The notes: generated by a model from the letters alone, not told the origin. A stretch of 64,000 bases of DNA from Massilia sp. PAMC28688 (GCF_019443445.1 NZ_CP080378.1:4650001-4714000); one strand, 5' to 3'. Positions 51,555-61,530 are shown, numbered from the stretch's first letter. Made by a program: numbers and translations.

Positions 51555-51729
51555 GAGGGTTCCAGATTGATGCGTCGATGATGTAGCCGCTATTATCCTT
51601 TATTTGGCGTGCCGCCAAGGATTGATCCCCTCCTCTGCTTACCCGCGCCCCTGTTCGAGGGATATGGCAACGTTGACAAGGCACTGCTGCATCCGCTACT
51701 GTGACGCGGATCTTCATAAAAGGAACGCC

Positions 51730-52254
51730 TTGGATCTGCGTGACGCCACTGCTGACGATGCCCCGGCAATCGTCGTCATCTACAACCATTACGTCCTCAA
51801 CACGACGATCAGTTTTGAAGAGTCTGTCGTTACCGAGGCAGACATGCGCGCGCGCATTGAAGCGGTGCGCGATAGCGGCCTGCCCTGGATCGTGGCAACG
51901 GAGGGTGGTGAGATTGTGGGTTATGCCTACGCGACCAAGTGGCGTGTGCGCCATGCCTATCGCTTTTCGGTCGAAAGTTCGGTGTATGTGGCCAACAATG
52001 TCGCGCGCAAGGGAATTGGATGCGCGCTGTACACGGCGCTGATGGCCCAGCTGCGTGACTCAGGCGTGCACCTTGTCATAGGCGGCATTGCCCAGCCCAA
52101 TCCCGCCAGCGTCGCCCTTCACGAACGCATGGGTTTCGTGAAGGTAGCGCTGTTTGAGGAAGTCGGCTTCAAGTTTGGCCGCTGGATTGACGTGGGTTAC
52201 TGGCAGCTCAAGCTTTCGGCGCAGCCCGATACAGCGGCATTACCGCCGGAATAA
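51730..52254 (+). CDS. GNAT acetyltransferase, phosphinothricin-type
   Basis: A 174-residue GNAT enzyme with the PAT signature: AIVVIYNHYVLNTTISFEE, SVYVANNVARKGIGCALYTAL and GGIAQPNPASVALHERMGF. Such enzymes acetylate amino-acid analogues such as phosphinothricin or methionine sulfoximine. I start at TTG 51730, preceded by AAAAGGA; longer frames back to 51604 would add unrelated residues. Its 3' end overlaps the convergent M48 peptidase gene by 47 bp. Confidence 0.8.
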   Translation: MDLRDATADDAPAIVVIYNHYVLNTTISFEESVVTEADMRARIEAVRDSGLPWIVATEGGEIVGYAYATKWRVRHAYRFSVESSVYVANNVARKGIGCALYTALMAQLRDSGVHLVIGGIAQPNPASVALHERMGFVKVALFEEVGFKFGRWIDVGYWQLKLSAQPDTAALPPE

Positions 52255-53023
52255 GCTCGCGCAGCTCGGCAATGCGGCTGTCGTTGGCCGGATGGGTCGA
52301 GAGGAATTCTGGTGGCCCTCCCCTTTCATTTGCCTGACTCATCTTTTGCCACACGCTGACCGATGCCTGCGGATCGAATCCGGCACGGGCCGCCAGTTCG
52401 AGTCCGATCTTGTCGGCTTCAATTTCGGCCTTGCGCGAATTGGGCAGGTTGTACAGGATATCGGCAAACTGGCCTGCCATCTTTACCTGCGCTTCCCGCG
52501 ATTGCATGGCGCCCAGTGCCACCGAGGTGAGCACGTTTTGGGCCGCCGCCTGGGAAATGCGTTCACGCCCGTGCTCGCGCAGCGCATGGGCAATTTCGTG
52601 GCCCATCACCATGGCAATCTCGTCGTCGGTCAGCCGGAGCTGGCGGATCAGCCCGGTGTACACGGTAATCTTGCCGCCCGGCGCGACCGACGCGTTCAGG
52701 GCCGGCGAATCGATCAGCACGGTTTCCCAGTTCCAGCTCGACGCGTCAGACCGGAAGGCCGGCGCCTGCCGAATCAGGCGGGCCGCAATGCGGCGCAGCC
52801 GTTCCAGTTCGGGGCCCTGGGTGACCAGCTTGCCTGCGGCGCGTGCCTTCTCGTTTTGCTCGTTAAAGCTGATCAGCGCCATCTGTTCGACCGTGGCGGC
52901 CGGGACGATGAGCAGCTGGCGCCGGTCCACGTCGACCGCCCCGGGGCTGGTGGTGGAGGCGCAGGCAGCCAGCGTCAGTGCGGCTCCCGCAGCCCCAAGC
53001 CTGTTCCACAATGGCGCGGCCAT
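52208..53023 (-). CDS. M48-family metalloprotease, lipoprotein
   Basis: A 271-residue predicted lipoprotein (GAALTLAACAS, Cys20) with an M48 peptidase domain: zinc motif HEIAH in VMGHEIAHALREH and third ligand in KAEIEADKIG. It resembles LoiP/YcaL- or BepA-like periplasmic proteases acting in envelope quality control. ATG 53023 is one base after the DUF6139 stop codon, so translation is probably coupled. Confidence 0.87.
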   Translation of the reverse strand: MAAPLWNRLGAAGAALTLAACASTTSPGAVDVDRRQLLIVPAATVEQMALISFNEQNEKARAAGKLVTQGPELERLRRIAARLIRQAPAFRSDASSWNWETVLIDSPALNASVAPGGKITVYTGLIRQLRLTDDEIAMVMGHEIAHALREHGRERISQAAAQNVLTSVALGAMQSREAQVKMAGQFADILYNLPNSRKAEIEADKIGLELAARAGFDPQASVSVWQKMSQANERGGPPEFLSTHPANDSRIAELRELIPAVMPLYRAAPKA

Positions 53024-53024
53024 G

Positions 53025-53249
53025 TCAGTGCAGGGCCGTAACGGCGTAACCCTTTTCCGCAATCTGCTCGGAAAGGTGCTCGATGTCGTAATCGGGAATC
53101 TGGTCAGCCTGGTCTTCCACTTCCAGCGCCCTCGCCTCCACTTGCCAATCGGTATTGGTCGCTTCGTTAGGAATGTCGCGGTCTTCGGGCACTGCGAGAT
53201 AGGAAAACTTGCCGTCGCTCTCGGCTCGGCGGTAGATATCAAGGCGCAT
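53025..53249 (-). CDS. DUF6139 family protein
   Basis: A 74-residue protein beginning MRLDIYRRAESDGKFSYLAVPE, the pattern that I associate with DUF6139, and ending IAEKGYAVTALH. Function unknown. It directly precedes the M48 peptidase gene. Start ATG 53249 chosen because the conserved sequence begins there. Confidence 0.75.
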   Translation of the reverse strand: MRLDIYRRAESDGKFSYLAVPEDRDIPNEATNTDWQVEARALEVEDQADQIPDYDIEHLSEQIAEKGYAVTALH

Positions 53250-53351
53250 GATGAATCCTGTTGACGTTTGGGAGTCCCACTGTAAGGTGGCCCCTTCCCC
53301 TCGTCTGTTAGATGCCCCACTTAGATCCACTCGGGCGCCCCGCCAGGCCGC

Positions 53352-53552
53352 TCAGCGCCCCGGGTTGCCGCCCAGCACGCGGGCCGGCAGCATGACGATG
53401 GCGCGCAGGAATTCAAAGACGCCTCCCACGGCAATGCCCAGCAGACGGAACGGCAGCAGCACCAGCCACACCAGGGGATAGAGCAGCAAGGCCAGCAGCG
53501 CCAGGGGCCAGCACACAACCAGCAAGACCAGCCACAGCAGGAAACTCAACAT
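53352..53552 (-). CDS. Small two-helix membrane protein
   Basis: A 66-residue, very hydrophobic protein (LLWLVLLVVCWPLALLALLL and ILGIAVGG-type second segment) with a short basic tail. ATG 53552 has CTGGAG upstream. Function unknown; probably conserved in Oxalobacteraceae. Confidence 0.6.
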   Translation of the reverse strand: MLSFLLWLVLLVVCWPLALLALLLYPLVWLVLLPFRLLGIAVGGVFEFLRAIVMLPARVLGGNPGR

Positions 53553-53678
53553 CGCAGGCTCCAGTAAGTACGTGAAAGATGGCTTACTGTAGTGGCGCCG
53601 CGGCGCCCGGGCAATGTCCATGCGACCGGCTGCATCTAGCGCCGACCGGCGTAGCGAAATGCGGGATAAACGGGGGAG

Positions 53679-53927
53679 TTACTGCCCGACGCAAATGATC
53701 TTGGTCGCGTATTCGCGCGCATTCGGTTTGCGCGCGGTGGCCCAGGCAATGGCTTCCTCGGCCTCGGCCACCGTCATGATGGTGGCCTTTTCCTTGTTCT
53801 TGATGAACGAGACACCTTCGAACTTGCCTTCCTTGCTGCGCATCACCTTGGCAAACACGGGCGGCTTGCTGCCCTCGTCGCTGAGTTTATTTTGCTGCAC
53901 AAGGTAGCGCTGGTCGATGGTGTCCAT
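53679..53927 (-). CDS. Conserved hypothetical small protein
   Basis: An 82-residue soluble protein (MDTIDQRYLVQQNKLSDEG ... TVAEAEEAIAWATARKPNA ... KIICVGQ). No domain recognised. It lies 32 bp downstream of the methyltransferase gene on the same strand. Confidence 0.65.
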   Translation of the reverse strand: MDTIDQRYLVQQNKLSDEGSKPPVFAKVMRSKEGKFEGVSFIKNKEKATIMTVAEAEEAIAWATARKPNAREYATKIICVGQ

Positions 53928-53959
53928 GGTAAAGCCTTCAAAACCTCTATTTTAATCGA

Positions 53960-54877
53960 TCAGGCGTAGGCTGCCATCTGGGCGGTTGCGGCTTTTTCGC
54001 CCACCACCGACACCCGCAAGGCCGCTTCCAGCGCGGGGATGGAGCCGCCCGTACGGTACTGGAACGATACCTGCAGCACGTCGCCCGCCTTGACCTGTAC
54101 CGGGTTGGCGATTGGCAGTGACATGTAATGGTTGAGCCAGTCGATGGTGCTGTTTTCTTCCGGCACCACCGCCAGAATATTCTTGGTGACAAAGCGCATG
54201 GCATTGACGCAGCCGGCTTTTTCGATGCGCATCTGCCCTTCCCAGGAAATGAGCGTGTCATTGGGCTGGCTGAAGTCGAGAATGCTGTACACGGCCGCGG
54301 GAGCGAGTTCCACCGTGCCAGGCATTTGGACGTTGGTCGCCTGGAACTGGACGATGGGGGCGTAAAACCCTTCAAAATCGTAATCCTGCTGCAGCGGCTG
54401 CACCGCCATGATCACCGCTTCCGGCAAGAACAGGGGCAGCGGGCCGCCAAAACGGGCCAGGTAGCGGCGCTTGAACGATTCCATCATTTCCACCTGCTTT
54501 TCACGCACCATGGCCACATGGATCATTTCGCAAATCACGACGTCAACCGGCTCTGGCGGCAGGTATTCAAAGGCATCGGCGTGCACCACCTCGACCTTGT
54601 GGCCGTTCGGATTCATGGAGAGCATCTTGCGCGCCGCTGCGACCATGTCGGGATTAAATTCCACGCAGTAGACCTTGGATGCCTTGCCTGCCGCAAACCA
54701 GGATAGGACGCCGGTGCCGCCACCCAACTCCAGCACCCTGGCGCCCGGCTTGACGGCATAGTTGATCGCAGACTTGAAACCGTGCATGCGGTTCTGGTCC
54801 ATCAACATGTTGTGATGGTAATGGACAGGGATAAATTGTCCCAGGTAGCAGCTTTCGATCTCGCGTTCGTTCAACAT
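53960..54877 (-). CDS. PRMT-like SAM-dependent methyltransferase
   Basis: A 305-residue class I methyltransferase. Motif I VLELGGGTGVLSWFAA, acidic CVEFNPDM and a VICEMIHVAMVREKQ loop in the position of the PRMT double-E loop; MLMDQNRMHGFKSAI before motif I mirrors the PRMT substrate helix. The C-terminal half is a beta-barrel-like region. This suggests a bacterial arginine-methyltransferase-like enzyme; substrate unknown. Confidence 0.75.
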   Translation of the reverse strand: MLNEREIESCYLGQFIPVHYHHNMLMDQNRMHGFKSAINYAVKPGARVLELGGGTGVLSWFAAGKASKVYCVEFNPDMVAAARKMLSMNPNGHKVEVVHADAFEYLPPEPVDVVICEMIHVAMVREKQVEMMESFKRRYLARFGGPLPLFLPEAVIMAVQPLQQDYDFEGFYAPIVQFQATNVQMPGTVELAPAAVYSILDFSQPNDTLISWEGQMRIEKAGCVNAMRFVTKNILAVVPEENSTIDWLNHYMSLPIANPVQVKAGDVLQVSFQYRTGGSIPALEAALRVSVVGEKAATAQMAAYA

Positions 54878-55006
54878 GGTGATTTCCTTTAGGCGCAGTG
54901 GTCAGTCAGACAGCCCTATTATCATCAATCCAAGCACGAATCGATTCCCTAAGGAAATACCTCTTTCCATGCCAGTTCGCCGCTTAAGGAACTCATGGCA
55001 GTAACG

Positions 55007-55645
55007 TCAGCGCGCCGCGAGGTGCCTGGCAATGATGCCGGCAATCTCGGTGTGGCCGGCGCGCAGAGCGATTTGCTGGGCCGTCAGGCGTTCATTGTTG
55101 GTGAGCGTGGCATCGGCGCCTTCGCGCAGCAGCAGTTGCGCCACTGCCGCGTGCCCTTCGCGGCCGGCAATCATCAGGGGCGTGAGCTTGCTGGGCGACT
55201 CGGCATCAATGTACGCCGAGTGTTCGAGCAAGATCGCGGCGATGCCCGTGTCGCCGCTGGCAGCGGCGTAGTGCAGCGCCGTCCAGCCCGGGCGGGTGAC
55301 GATGGCGCCCTTGGCGATCATGGCCACCACGGCGGGCTTGTTGCGTTTGAACGCGGCCAGCATCAGGGCAGTGTTGCCGTTGGGGGCCTTCTGCTCCAGG
55401 TCAATATTGGGCTGCGCCAGCAATTCGCCGACGACCTTGTTGGCCTCTTCGCGCAGCGCGATCATCAGCAGCGTTTCCCCTGTCGTGGGGTCGACCGTGT
55501 TGGGACTGCCGCCCTTGCCGATCAGGCGCCGGATGTTGGAGGCGTTGTCCATCTGCGCCGATACCACCATGTCGCGCGCCTGGTCGGCCTGTGCCGAGGG
55601 CAAGGCGAGGCACGCTGCTATCAGTACAGACTTAAGCTTTTTCAT
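55007..55645 (-). CDS. Ankyrin-repeat periplasmic protein
   Basis: A 212-residue protein with a Sec signal peptide (MKKLKSVLIAACLALPSAQA) and four to five ankyrin repeats (GETLLMIALREEANKVV, GNTALMLAAFKRNKPAV, GWTALHYAAASGDTGIA, KLTPLMIAGREGHAAVA). Start at ATG 55645 gives the signal peptide and overlaps tatD by 14 bp. Likely a protein-binding scaffold; partner unknown. Confidence 0.85.
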   Translation of the reverse strand: MKKLKSVLIAACLALPSAQADQARDMVVSAQMDNASNIRRLIGKGGSPNTVDPTTGETLLMIALREEANKVVGELLAQPNIDLEQKAPNGNTALMLAAFKRNKPAVVAMIAKGAIVTRPGWTALHYAAASGDTGIAAILLEHSAYIDAESPSKLTPLMIAGREGHAAVAQLLLREGADATLTNNERLTAQQIALRAGHTEIAGIIARHLAAR

Positions 55646-56432
55646 GAGCTTGTTCGTGTACGACATTGAAAAGATTGAAGAAATTGTCGGACGTCTGTTG
55701 GGCAACCTGGGCCAGCGGCACGCCCTTGAGGTCGGCAATATACTCGGCCACGTGCTTGACGAAACCCGGCTCGTTCATCTTGCCCCGGTGGGGCATGGGC
55801 GCGAGATAAGGGGAATCTGTTTCGATCAGCATGCGCTCGAGCGGCACCACCCTGGCCACGGCTTGCAGGTCGCGTGCGCTCTTGAAGGTGACGATGCCTG
55901 AAAACGAGATGTAAAAACCCATGGCGAGGGCCGCTTCCGCCACTTCCAGCGATTCGGTGAAGCAATGCATGACGCCGGCCACGCCACCCTTGTCGGTGCC
56001 GGCCCCTTCTTCCTGCATCAGGCGGATGGTGTCTTCGCTGGCCGCTCTTGTGTGAATAATCAAGGGCTTGCGCGTGATTCTTGAAGTCTTGATGTGAGTG
56101 CGGAAGCGCTCGCGTTGCCACTCCAGGTCGCCTTCGAGGCGGAAATAGTCGAGGCCGGTTTCGCCAATGGCAATGATCTTGGGATGGTCGGCCAGCGCCA
56201 CCAGCTGCTCGACGCTCGGCTCGGGCGTGTCCACATAATCAGGGTGCACGCCGACTGACGCATAGATGTGAGGATATTGCTCCGCCAGCGCAAGCACCTG
56301 TGGAAAGTCTGGCAAGTCGACCGACACGCACAGGGCGTGTGTGACCTTGTTTTCAGCCATCTTGGCCAGGACCTCGGGCATCCTGGCGGCAAGCTCGGGG
56401 AAGTTGATGTGGCAGTGGGAATCGATATACAT
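55632..56432 (-). CDS. tatD: TatD-family metal-dependent DNase
   Basis: A 266-residue TIM-barrel hydrolase: MYIDSHCHINF (metal-binding His-x-His), GETGLDYF, LIIHTRAA, VMHCFTES and the C-terminal IETDSPYLAP. All metal ligands of the TatD/YcfH family are present. YcfH/TatD-type enzymes are 3'-5' exonucleases. It precedes the ankyrin gene in the same operon. Confidence 0.9.
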   Translation of the reverse strand: MYIDSHCHINFPELAARMPEVLAKMAENKVTHALCVSVDLPDFPQVLALAEQYPHIYASVGVHPDYVDTPEPSVEQLVALADHPKIIAIGETGLDYFRLEGDLEWQRERFRTHIKTSRITRKPLIIHTRAASEDTIRLMQEEGAGTDKGGVAGVMHCFTESLEVAEAALAMGFYISFSGIVTFKSARDLQAVARVVPLERMLIETDSPYLAPMPHRGKMNEPGFVKHVAEYIADLKGVPLAQVAQQTSDNFFNLFNVVHEQAHEKA

Positions 56433-56448
56433 CCCACAATTGTAGCCG

Positions 56449-56967
56449 CTAGGCGACCCGCTTGCCGAGGATAATCAAGTCGCGCTCGATGCCATCGAGG
56501 TTGGCCACGCGCGGGAAATTGGCCCAGGTATCGAAACCGTAAGCCTTGAACAGACCAAGGCTGGGCGCATTGTGTCCAAAAATGAATCCCAGCAAGGTGT
56601 GGACCTTGATCGCCGGGGCGTGGGCAATGCCCTGCTCCAGGCAATAGCGGCCCATGCCCTTGCCGCGCCACGCCTCTGCGATATAAATCGACAGCTCCGC
56701 CGTGCCGGAATAGGCCGGCCGCCCGTAAAAGTTGGAGTACGACATCCAGCCGATGACTTCAGGGTCGGCCGCCGTATCGTCGCTGGCATGGATGACCCAC
56801 AGCGGGCGGCGCTCCGGGTCATGGTCATCAAACCATTGCTGGCGCGAGGCGACCGATACCGGCTCGGTGTCGGCAGTGACTTCGCGCGAGGCAATGGTGG
56901 AATTGTAAATCTCGACAATGACGGGCAGATCTTGCTGACGGGCGACGCGATGGGTGTAAGACGGCAT
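56449..56967 (-). CDS. GNAT acetyltransferase
   Basis: A 172-residue GNAT of the phosphinothricin-acetyltransferase-like group: VEIYNSTIASREVTADTEP, LSIYIAEAWRGKGMGRYCLE and GHNAPSLGLFKAYGFD. ATG 56967 begins the conserved domain. It lies between the PilZ gene and tatD on one strand, within a holB-pilZ-tatD block. Substrate unknown. Confidence 0.8.
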   Translation of the reverse strand: MPSYTHRVARQQDLPVIVEIYNSTIASREVTADTEPVSVASRQQWFDDHDPERRPLWVIHASDDTAADPEVIGWMSYSNFYGRPAYSGTAELSIYIAEAWRGKGMGRYCLEQGIAHAPAIKVHTLLGFIFGHNAPSLGLFKAYGFDTWANFPRVANLDGIERDLIILGKRVA

Positions 56968-56992
56968 ATCTCGATGAAAAAAGGGAAAAGGC

Positions 56993-57370
56993 TTACAGCG
57001 TGTGCGTGGCGCGCGAAGAGCGCAATGCCGCGCCCAGGATTTCTTCAATGCGCAGCTTGGCGCGGTGGCCCGTTTCGTCGTCCGGGAAATGCACGCCGAT
57101 ACCCTGCGCCTTGTTGTTGTTGGCGCCGGCAGGCGTGATCCACGCCACCTTGCCTGCAATCGGATATTTATTGGGATCGTCCATGAGGGCAAGGATGAGA
57201 TAGATCTCGTCGCCCAGCTTGTACGGCTTATTACTCGGCACGAACATGCCGCCGTTCTTCAGGAATGGCATGTAGGCGGCGTACAGCGCCGCCTTTTCCT
57301 TGATGGCGAGCGACAGTACCGACGGCCGCGCGGGCTGCGCAAGGTTCGGATCTGCTGGTTTGCCGTTCAT
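56993..57370 (-). CDS. PilZ domain protein
   Basis: A 125-residue protein with a degenerate PilZ fold (NGGMFVPSNKPYKLGDEIYLIL ... KVAWITPAG ... GIGVHF). It lacks the RxxxR c-di-GMP motif, as do the type IV pilus assembly PilZ proteins, and it follows holB as pilZ does in Pseudomonas. Role: twitching pilus biogenesis. Confidence 0.87.
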   Translation of the reverse strand: MNGKPADPNLAQPARPSVLSLAIKEKAALYAAYMPFLKNGGMFVPSNKPYKLGDEIYLILALMDDPNKYPIAGKVAWITPAGANNNKAQGIGVHFPDDETGHRAKLRIEEILGAALRSSRATHTL

Positions 57371-57380
57371 CTATTTCCTT

Positions 57381-58415
57381 TCAGGTACAGCATGCAGTGT
57401 AATCAAGCAGCATATCTTCCACAAACAATTTGGGCGACAGGGGATGATCCGCTGTCGCGCGGCGCTCGTTGGCGCTTTTGATTGCCCGCATCAAGCTGGA
57501 AGTGTGCACTTTCGCGGCGAGCGCGGCAAGTTCCTTTTGATAGCGGGGGAAATATCTGATGCTCCCCGACAGTTTGTAGGAAAAAACGTCGTAAAGCCAG
57601 CGTTGCTGGTAAGAAACCAGCAAACTGAGGGGCACTTTGCTCAATTTGTCGGCTGTTTTCAACGCTCCGTCCACCGTGGGGTTGGCCAGCAGTTGCAGCA
57701 AGGTGTCCATTTCGTCACGATTGCCCACTTCCGACTGGGCCAGCGCGGCCAGCGGGGCGCCACCCTGCTCGCGCAGCCAGCTGTCGGCATCCTTGAGACC
57801 TTGCTCGTTGAGCCAGGCGCTGGCCTGGGCGTGGTCGGGCATGGGCAAGGCAAACTTGCGGCAGCGCGACAAGATGGTGGGCAGCAGCCGGTCCAGGCCA
57901 TTGGACGAAAGCAGGAACACCGTGCCTGGGGGCGGCTCTTCCAGTGTCTTGAGCAAGGCGTTGGACGCCGGCGTGTTGAGCGCTTCGGCCGGATACAGCA
58001 CCACCACGCGCAAGCCCTGCCGGTGCGTGGAAATGTTCATGAAGTCGGCCAAGGCCCGGATCTGTTCGATCTTGATTTCTTTGGAAGGCGTCTTGGTGGA
58101 CTTGGCTTTCTTGCCGGTATCGGCGTCCGTGCCCTCTTCACCCTCGGGGGGCTCGTCCTCCAGTGCCTCCGGGCGCACGCGGCGGTAGTCCGGATGATTC
58201 TGCTGGCTGAACCAGCCGCAAGAGATGCAGGCGTCACAGGCGTGGCCATCGGCGCGCACGTTTTCACATAACAGCGACTGGGCAAAGCGCTCGATGAAGT
58301 CAGCCTTGCCGGTGCCGGCGGCGCCATGGAACAGGATCGCGTGCGGCATGCGCTCGCGCAGCAGCTGCAGGCGCTGCCACGATGCTTCCTGCCATGGATA
58401 AATGGAAGTGCTCAT
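57381..58415 (-). CDS. holB: DNA polymerase III subunit delta prime
   Basis: A 344-residue AAA+ clamp-loader subunit: P-loop-like GAAGTGKADF, zinc-type cysteines (CDACISCGW), FLLSSNGLDRLLPTILSRC sensor/SRC motif. It is part of the clamp loader that puts the beta sliding clamp on DNA. It lies between tmk and pilZ, the common order in proteobacteria. Confidence 0.93.
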   Translation of the reverse strand: MSTSIYPWQEASWQRLQLLRERMPHAILFHGAAGTGKADFIERFAQSLLCENVRADGHACDACISCGWFSQQNHPDYRRVRPEALEDEPPEGEEGTDADTGKKAKSTKTPSKEIKIEQIRALADFMNISTHRQGLRVVVLYPAEALNTPASNALLKTLEEPPPGTVFLLSSNGLDRLLPTILSRCRKFALPMPDHAQASAWLNEQGLKDADSWLREQGGAPLAALAQSEVGNRDEMDTLLQLLANPTVDGALKTADKLSKVPLSLLVSYQQRWLYDVFSYKLSGSIRYFPRYQKELAALAAKVHTSSLMRAIKSANERRATADHPLSPKLFVEDMLLDYTACCT

Positions 58416-58466
58416 GAATTCAATGACTTGCGAGGTGAACCTGAAGTGATATATGCAGCCATGAAG

Positions 58467-59102
58467 TTAAAGCAGTTTCTCAACAATGGCAGTCAGCCGG
58501 GCCCGGATGGCATCGATCGACTGGCTTGAATCGATAACGACAATTCGTTCAGGAAACTGAGCCGCGCGGCGCAGATATTCATTGCGGCAGGCGGCAAAGA
58601 AGTCGGCCTGCTCCTGCTCGAACTTGTCCAAGGTGCGGGTGGCGTCGAGCCGCGCGCGGGCGACGTCGAGCGGGACGTCGAACAGCAGCGTCAGGTCAGG
58701 CTGCAGATGGGGGTGCACCCATTGCTCCAGCGCTTCCATCTTGGCAAGGTCGAGGCCGCGCCCGCCACCCTGGTAGGCGAAGCTGGCGTCCGTAAAACGG
58801 TCTGACAGCACCCAGTCGCCGCGTGCCAGGGCGGGCGCGATGACCTGCGCGATATGCTCGCGGCGGCTGGCAAACATGAGCAGGGCTTCCGTTTCCAGGT
58901 GCATCTTTTCATGCAGGAGCAGCTCGCGCAATTTTTCGCCCACGGCCGTGCCGCCGGGCTCGCGCGATGACACCACCGTCTTGCCGTGATTCTCGAGCCA
59001 GCTGGTCACAAAACCAATATGCGTCGACTTGCCGGCTCCGTCAATGCCTTCGAAGCTGATGAACTTGCCCGTGGTACCGCTGTCAATAGGACTGTTCTTC
59101 AT
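58467..59102 (-). CDS. tmk: Thymidylate kinase
   Basis: A 211-residue kinase with P-loop [15 protein letters not shown] motif ([18 protein letters not shown]) and LID region. It phosphorylates dTMP to dTDP. Its ATG overlaps the mltG stop by ATGA; holB follows. Confidence 0.95.
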   Translation of the reverse strand: MKNSPIDSGTTGKFISFEGIDGAGKSTHIGFVTSWLENHGKTVVSSREPGGTAVGEKLRELLLHEKMHLETEALLMFASRREHIAQVIAPALARGDWVLSDRFTDASFAYQGGGRGLDLAKMEALEQWVHPHLQPDLTLLFDVPLDVARARLDATRTLDKFEQEQADFFAACRNEYLRRAAQFPERIVVIDSSQSIDAIRARLTAIVEKLL

Positions 59103-60085
59103 CGCTGGTACTGGTTCACGGCCTTGTTATGGTCCGGCAGATTGGTTGAAAATTGACTGCTGCCGTCACCGCGGGACACAAAGTACAGTGCTTCCGTCTT
59201 GGCCGGCCCCAGGGCTGCCGCCAGCGACTGGGCGCCAGGCAGGGCAATCGGGGTGGGCGGCAAGCCTACCCGCGTATAGGTATTGTAGGGCGTATCGGTT
59301 TCCAGGTCCTTCTTGCGGATATTGCCGGCGTAGCTGTCACCCATGCCGTAGATAACGGTAGGGTCGGTCTGCAGCATCATGTTCAGGCGCAGGCGGTTGA
59401 CGAACACCCCGGCAATCATGGCCCGCTCCGATTTCTGGCCGGTTTCCTTTTCCACAATGGAAGCCATGATCAAGGCTTCATATGGCGTCTTGTAAGGCAG
59501 GCTGGCATCGCGCTTTTCCCACGCCGCATTGAGGCGGGTGAGCATGAGCGCGTGCGCCTGCTTGTAAATCTGCAGGTCGCTTGTATTCTTGGCAAACAGG
59601 TAGGTATCGGGGAAAAACAGCCCTTCCGGCGACTTGTATTCGGTCGAAATCTTGCTCATCAATTCCTGGTCGGACAGCTGGGCCGTATCCTGATTCAGGC
59701 TTTTTCTGGCGGCGATGGCAGCGCGCATTTGCTTGAAGGTCCAGCCTTCAATGATGGTCAGCGATTCCTGGGCAAATTCGCCGCGCACCAGTTGGTTGAT
59801 CAGCTGGCGCGGGGTGGTGCCCGGTTTGAGTTCATAACTGCCGGCCTTGATCTTGCCGGCGTTCTGCGTCACGCGCGCCAGCATTGAAAACAGGAATGGC
59901 TGCACCGGCACGCCGGCCCTGGCAATCTGCTGCGAGGCCAGGCCCACGCCACTGCCCGGCGTGACGGTAAATGGAATGGGCTCACCCGATTCGGTAATCG
60001 GATTCTTGGCCCAGAAAATGAAAGCCACCATGCCAGCAATCGCACAGACGATGGCCAGGTAAATCAGTTTTTTTATCAGTCGCAT
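59099..60085 (-). CDS. mltG: Endolytic murein transglycosylase
   Basis: A 328-residue YceG/MltG protein: one N-terminal membrane helix ([19 protein letters not shown]), a LysM-like part and the catalytic region [10 protein letters not shown] (Glu) with TDPTVIYG. It cleaves nascent peptidoglycan and helps set glycan length. I chose ATG 60085 (AAGAAG upstream); ATG 60133 would add a 16-residue basic leader and is possible. Operon mltG-tmk-holB-pilZ. Confidence 0.9.
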   Translation of the reverse strand: MRLIKKLIYLAIVCAIAGMVAFIFWAKNPITESGEPIPFTVTPGSGVGLASQQIARAGVPVQPFLFSMLARVTQNAGKIKAGSYELKPGTTPRQLINQLVRGEFAQESLTIIEGWTFKQMRAAIAARKSLNQDTAQLSDQELMSKISTEYKSPEGLFFPDTYLFAKNTSDLQIYKQAHALMLTRLNAAWEKRDASLPYKTPYEALIMASIVEKETGQKSERAMIAGVFVNRLRLNMMLQTDPTVIYGMGDSYAGNIRKKDLETDTPYNTYTRVGLPPTPIALPGAQSLAAALGPAKTEALYFVSRGDGSSQFSTNLPDHNKAVNQYQR

Positions 60086-60188
60086 GCTTGACTTCTTGGT
60101 TTTGCGCGGTGTCCGGCGCGATTGTCTCGACATCTCTATAATGAGCCCGTAATGATAAAGCTTTAAACCATACAATTATTGAAAATTT

Positions 60189-61253
60189 ATGACGAACTGG
60201 AAAGAATTTCTCTCATCGCAAGCTGCGCGTCATAGTGCCACAGAGCCGGCACATGTGCTCGATTTCGGGCGCACCCTCGCGCCCGCTGAGCTGGCCGAGG
60301 GCTTTGTTGCCGTCATCGACGACCAGGGACTCATTGCCGTGACCGGCGACGATGCAGCCAGCTTCCTGCACAGCCAGCTCACCAATGACGTCAAGCAGCT
60401 CGGCGAGCAGGAAGCCCGCCTGGCCGGCTATTGCACGCCAAAGGGGCGACTGCAGGCGACCTTCCTCATGTGGAACAGCGCCGGCACCATTTACCTGCAG
60501 CTGCCGCGCGCCATCCAGGCGCCCCTGCAAAAGCGCCTTTCCATGTTTGTCATGCGCGCCAAGGCCGCATTATCCGATGCCACGGGCAATAGCGCCACCC
60601 AAGTGGTGCTGGGCTTTGGCGGCGTGCGGGCGGCGGCCGTACTGGAACAGCAGTTTGGCGCCCTGCCCGCGGCACCCTTTGCCAAGATCGATCATGCGTC
60701 CGGCACGCTGATCCGCCTGCCGGATGCGTTTGGCGCACCGCGTTTTCAGTGGATCACGTCGGAACAGGCTGCCATGGCCGCCTGGCCTGCGCTAAGCACG
60801 GCACTCACCCCGGCGGGCAATGATGCATGGCAGCTCTCCAGCATCCACGCCGGGGTTCCGCAAGTCACCCTCAAGACGCAGGAACAGTTTGTGCCGCAGA
60901 TGATCAATTTCGAGCTGCTGGGCGGCGTCAACTTCAAGAAGGGCTGCTATCCCGGCCAGGAGATTGTCGCGCGCAGCCAGTACCTGGGCAAACTGAAGCG
61001 CCGCACGGCCATCGCCAGTATTGACGCCGCTTCTGCCCAGGCGGGCGACGAAGTATTTGATGTCAGCGATCCCGGCCAGCCCTGTGGCATGGTGGTCAAC
61101 GCCGCGCCGAATGGCAGTGGCAGCGGCAGCGATGTGCTGGTCGAAATGAAACTGGCCGCGCTCGACCAGGGCGATATTCGCCTTGGCTCGGCAGACGGCG
61201 CCCCCCTGCGCTTCCAGCCCATGCCCTACCCGCTGGACGCACTCGACCTGTAG
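60189..61253 (+). CDS. ygfZ: YgfZ/GcvT-family folate-binding iron-sulfur repair protein
   Basis: A 354-residue GcvT-like protein with the YgfZ signature KKGCYPGQEIVAR. It uses tetrahydrofolate to maintain certain iron-sulfur enzymes such as MiaB. Divergent from mltG. Confidence 0.92.
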   Translation: MTNWKEFLSSQAARHSATEPAHVLDFGRTLAPAELAEGFVAVIDDQGLIAVTGDDAASFLHSQLTNDVKQLGEQEARLAGYCTPKGRLQATFLMWNSAGTIYLQLPRAIQAPLQKRLSMFVMRAKAALSDATGNSATQVVLGFGGVRAAAVLEQQFGALPAAPFAKIDHASGTLIRLPDAFGAPRFQWITSEQAAMAAWPALSTALTPAGNDAWQLSSIHAGVPQVTLKTQEQFVPQMINFELLGGVNFKKGCYPGQEIVARSQYLGKLKRRTAIASIDAASAQAGDEVFDVSDPGQPCGMVVNAAPNGSGSGSDVLVEMKLAALDQGDIRLGSADGAPLRFQPMPYPLDALDL

Positions 61254-61254
61254 C

Positions 61255-61530
61255 ATGGACGACCTGTATATCTATTACCGCGTGCGTGACGAGCACGCCG
61301 CCCTGCTCGCCCCACGCGTACGGGCCATGCAGGCAGCGCTCGGTAGCGGGAACGTCAAGCGGCGCCCCGGATCTGCCGACGGCAAGCAGACCTGGATGGA
61401 AATCTACACCGCAACCGGGCCGCAGTTTTCCGCCATGCTGGAACAGGCTGTGGCACAAGCAGGCCTGCTGGAACTGACCGATGGCCCACGCCACACCGAA
61501 ATTTTCACGGACCTAGCCCCATGTGCCTGA
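61255..61530 (+). CDS. DUF4936 family protein
   Basis: A 91-residue protein (MDDLYIYYRVRDEHAALLAPRV ... RHTEIFTDL) matching the short DUF4936 pattern found after ygfZ in Burkholderiales. Function unknown. ATG 61255 is 1 bp after the ygfZ stop; its end overlaps the NRDE gene by 10 bp. Confidence 0.8.
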   Translation: MDDLYIYYRVRDEHAALLAPRVRAMQAALGSGNVKRRPGSADGKQTWMEIYTATGPQFSAMLEQAVAQAGLLELTDGPRHTEIFTDLAPCA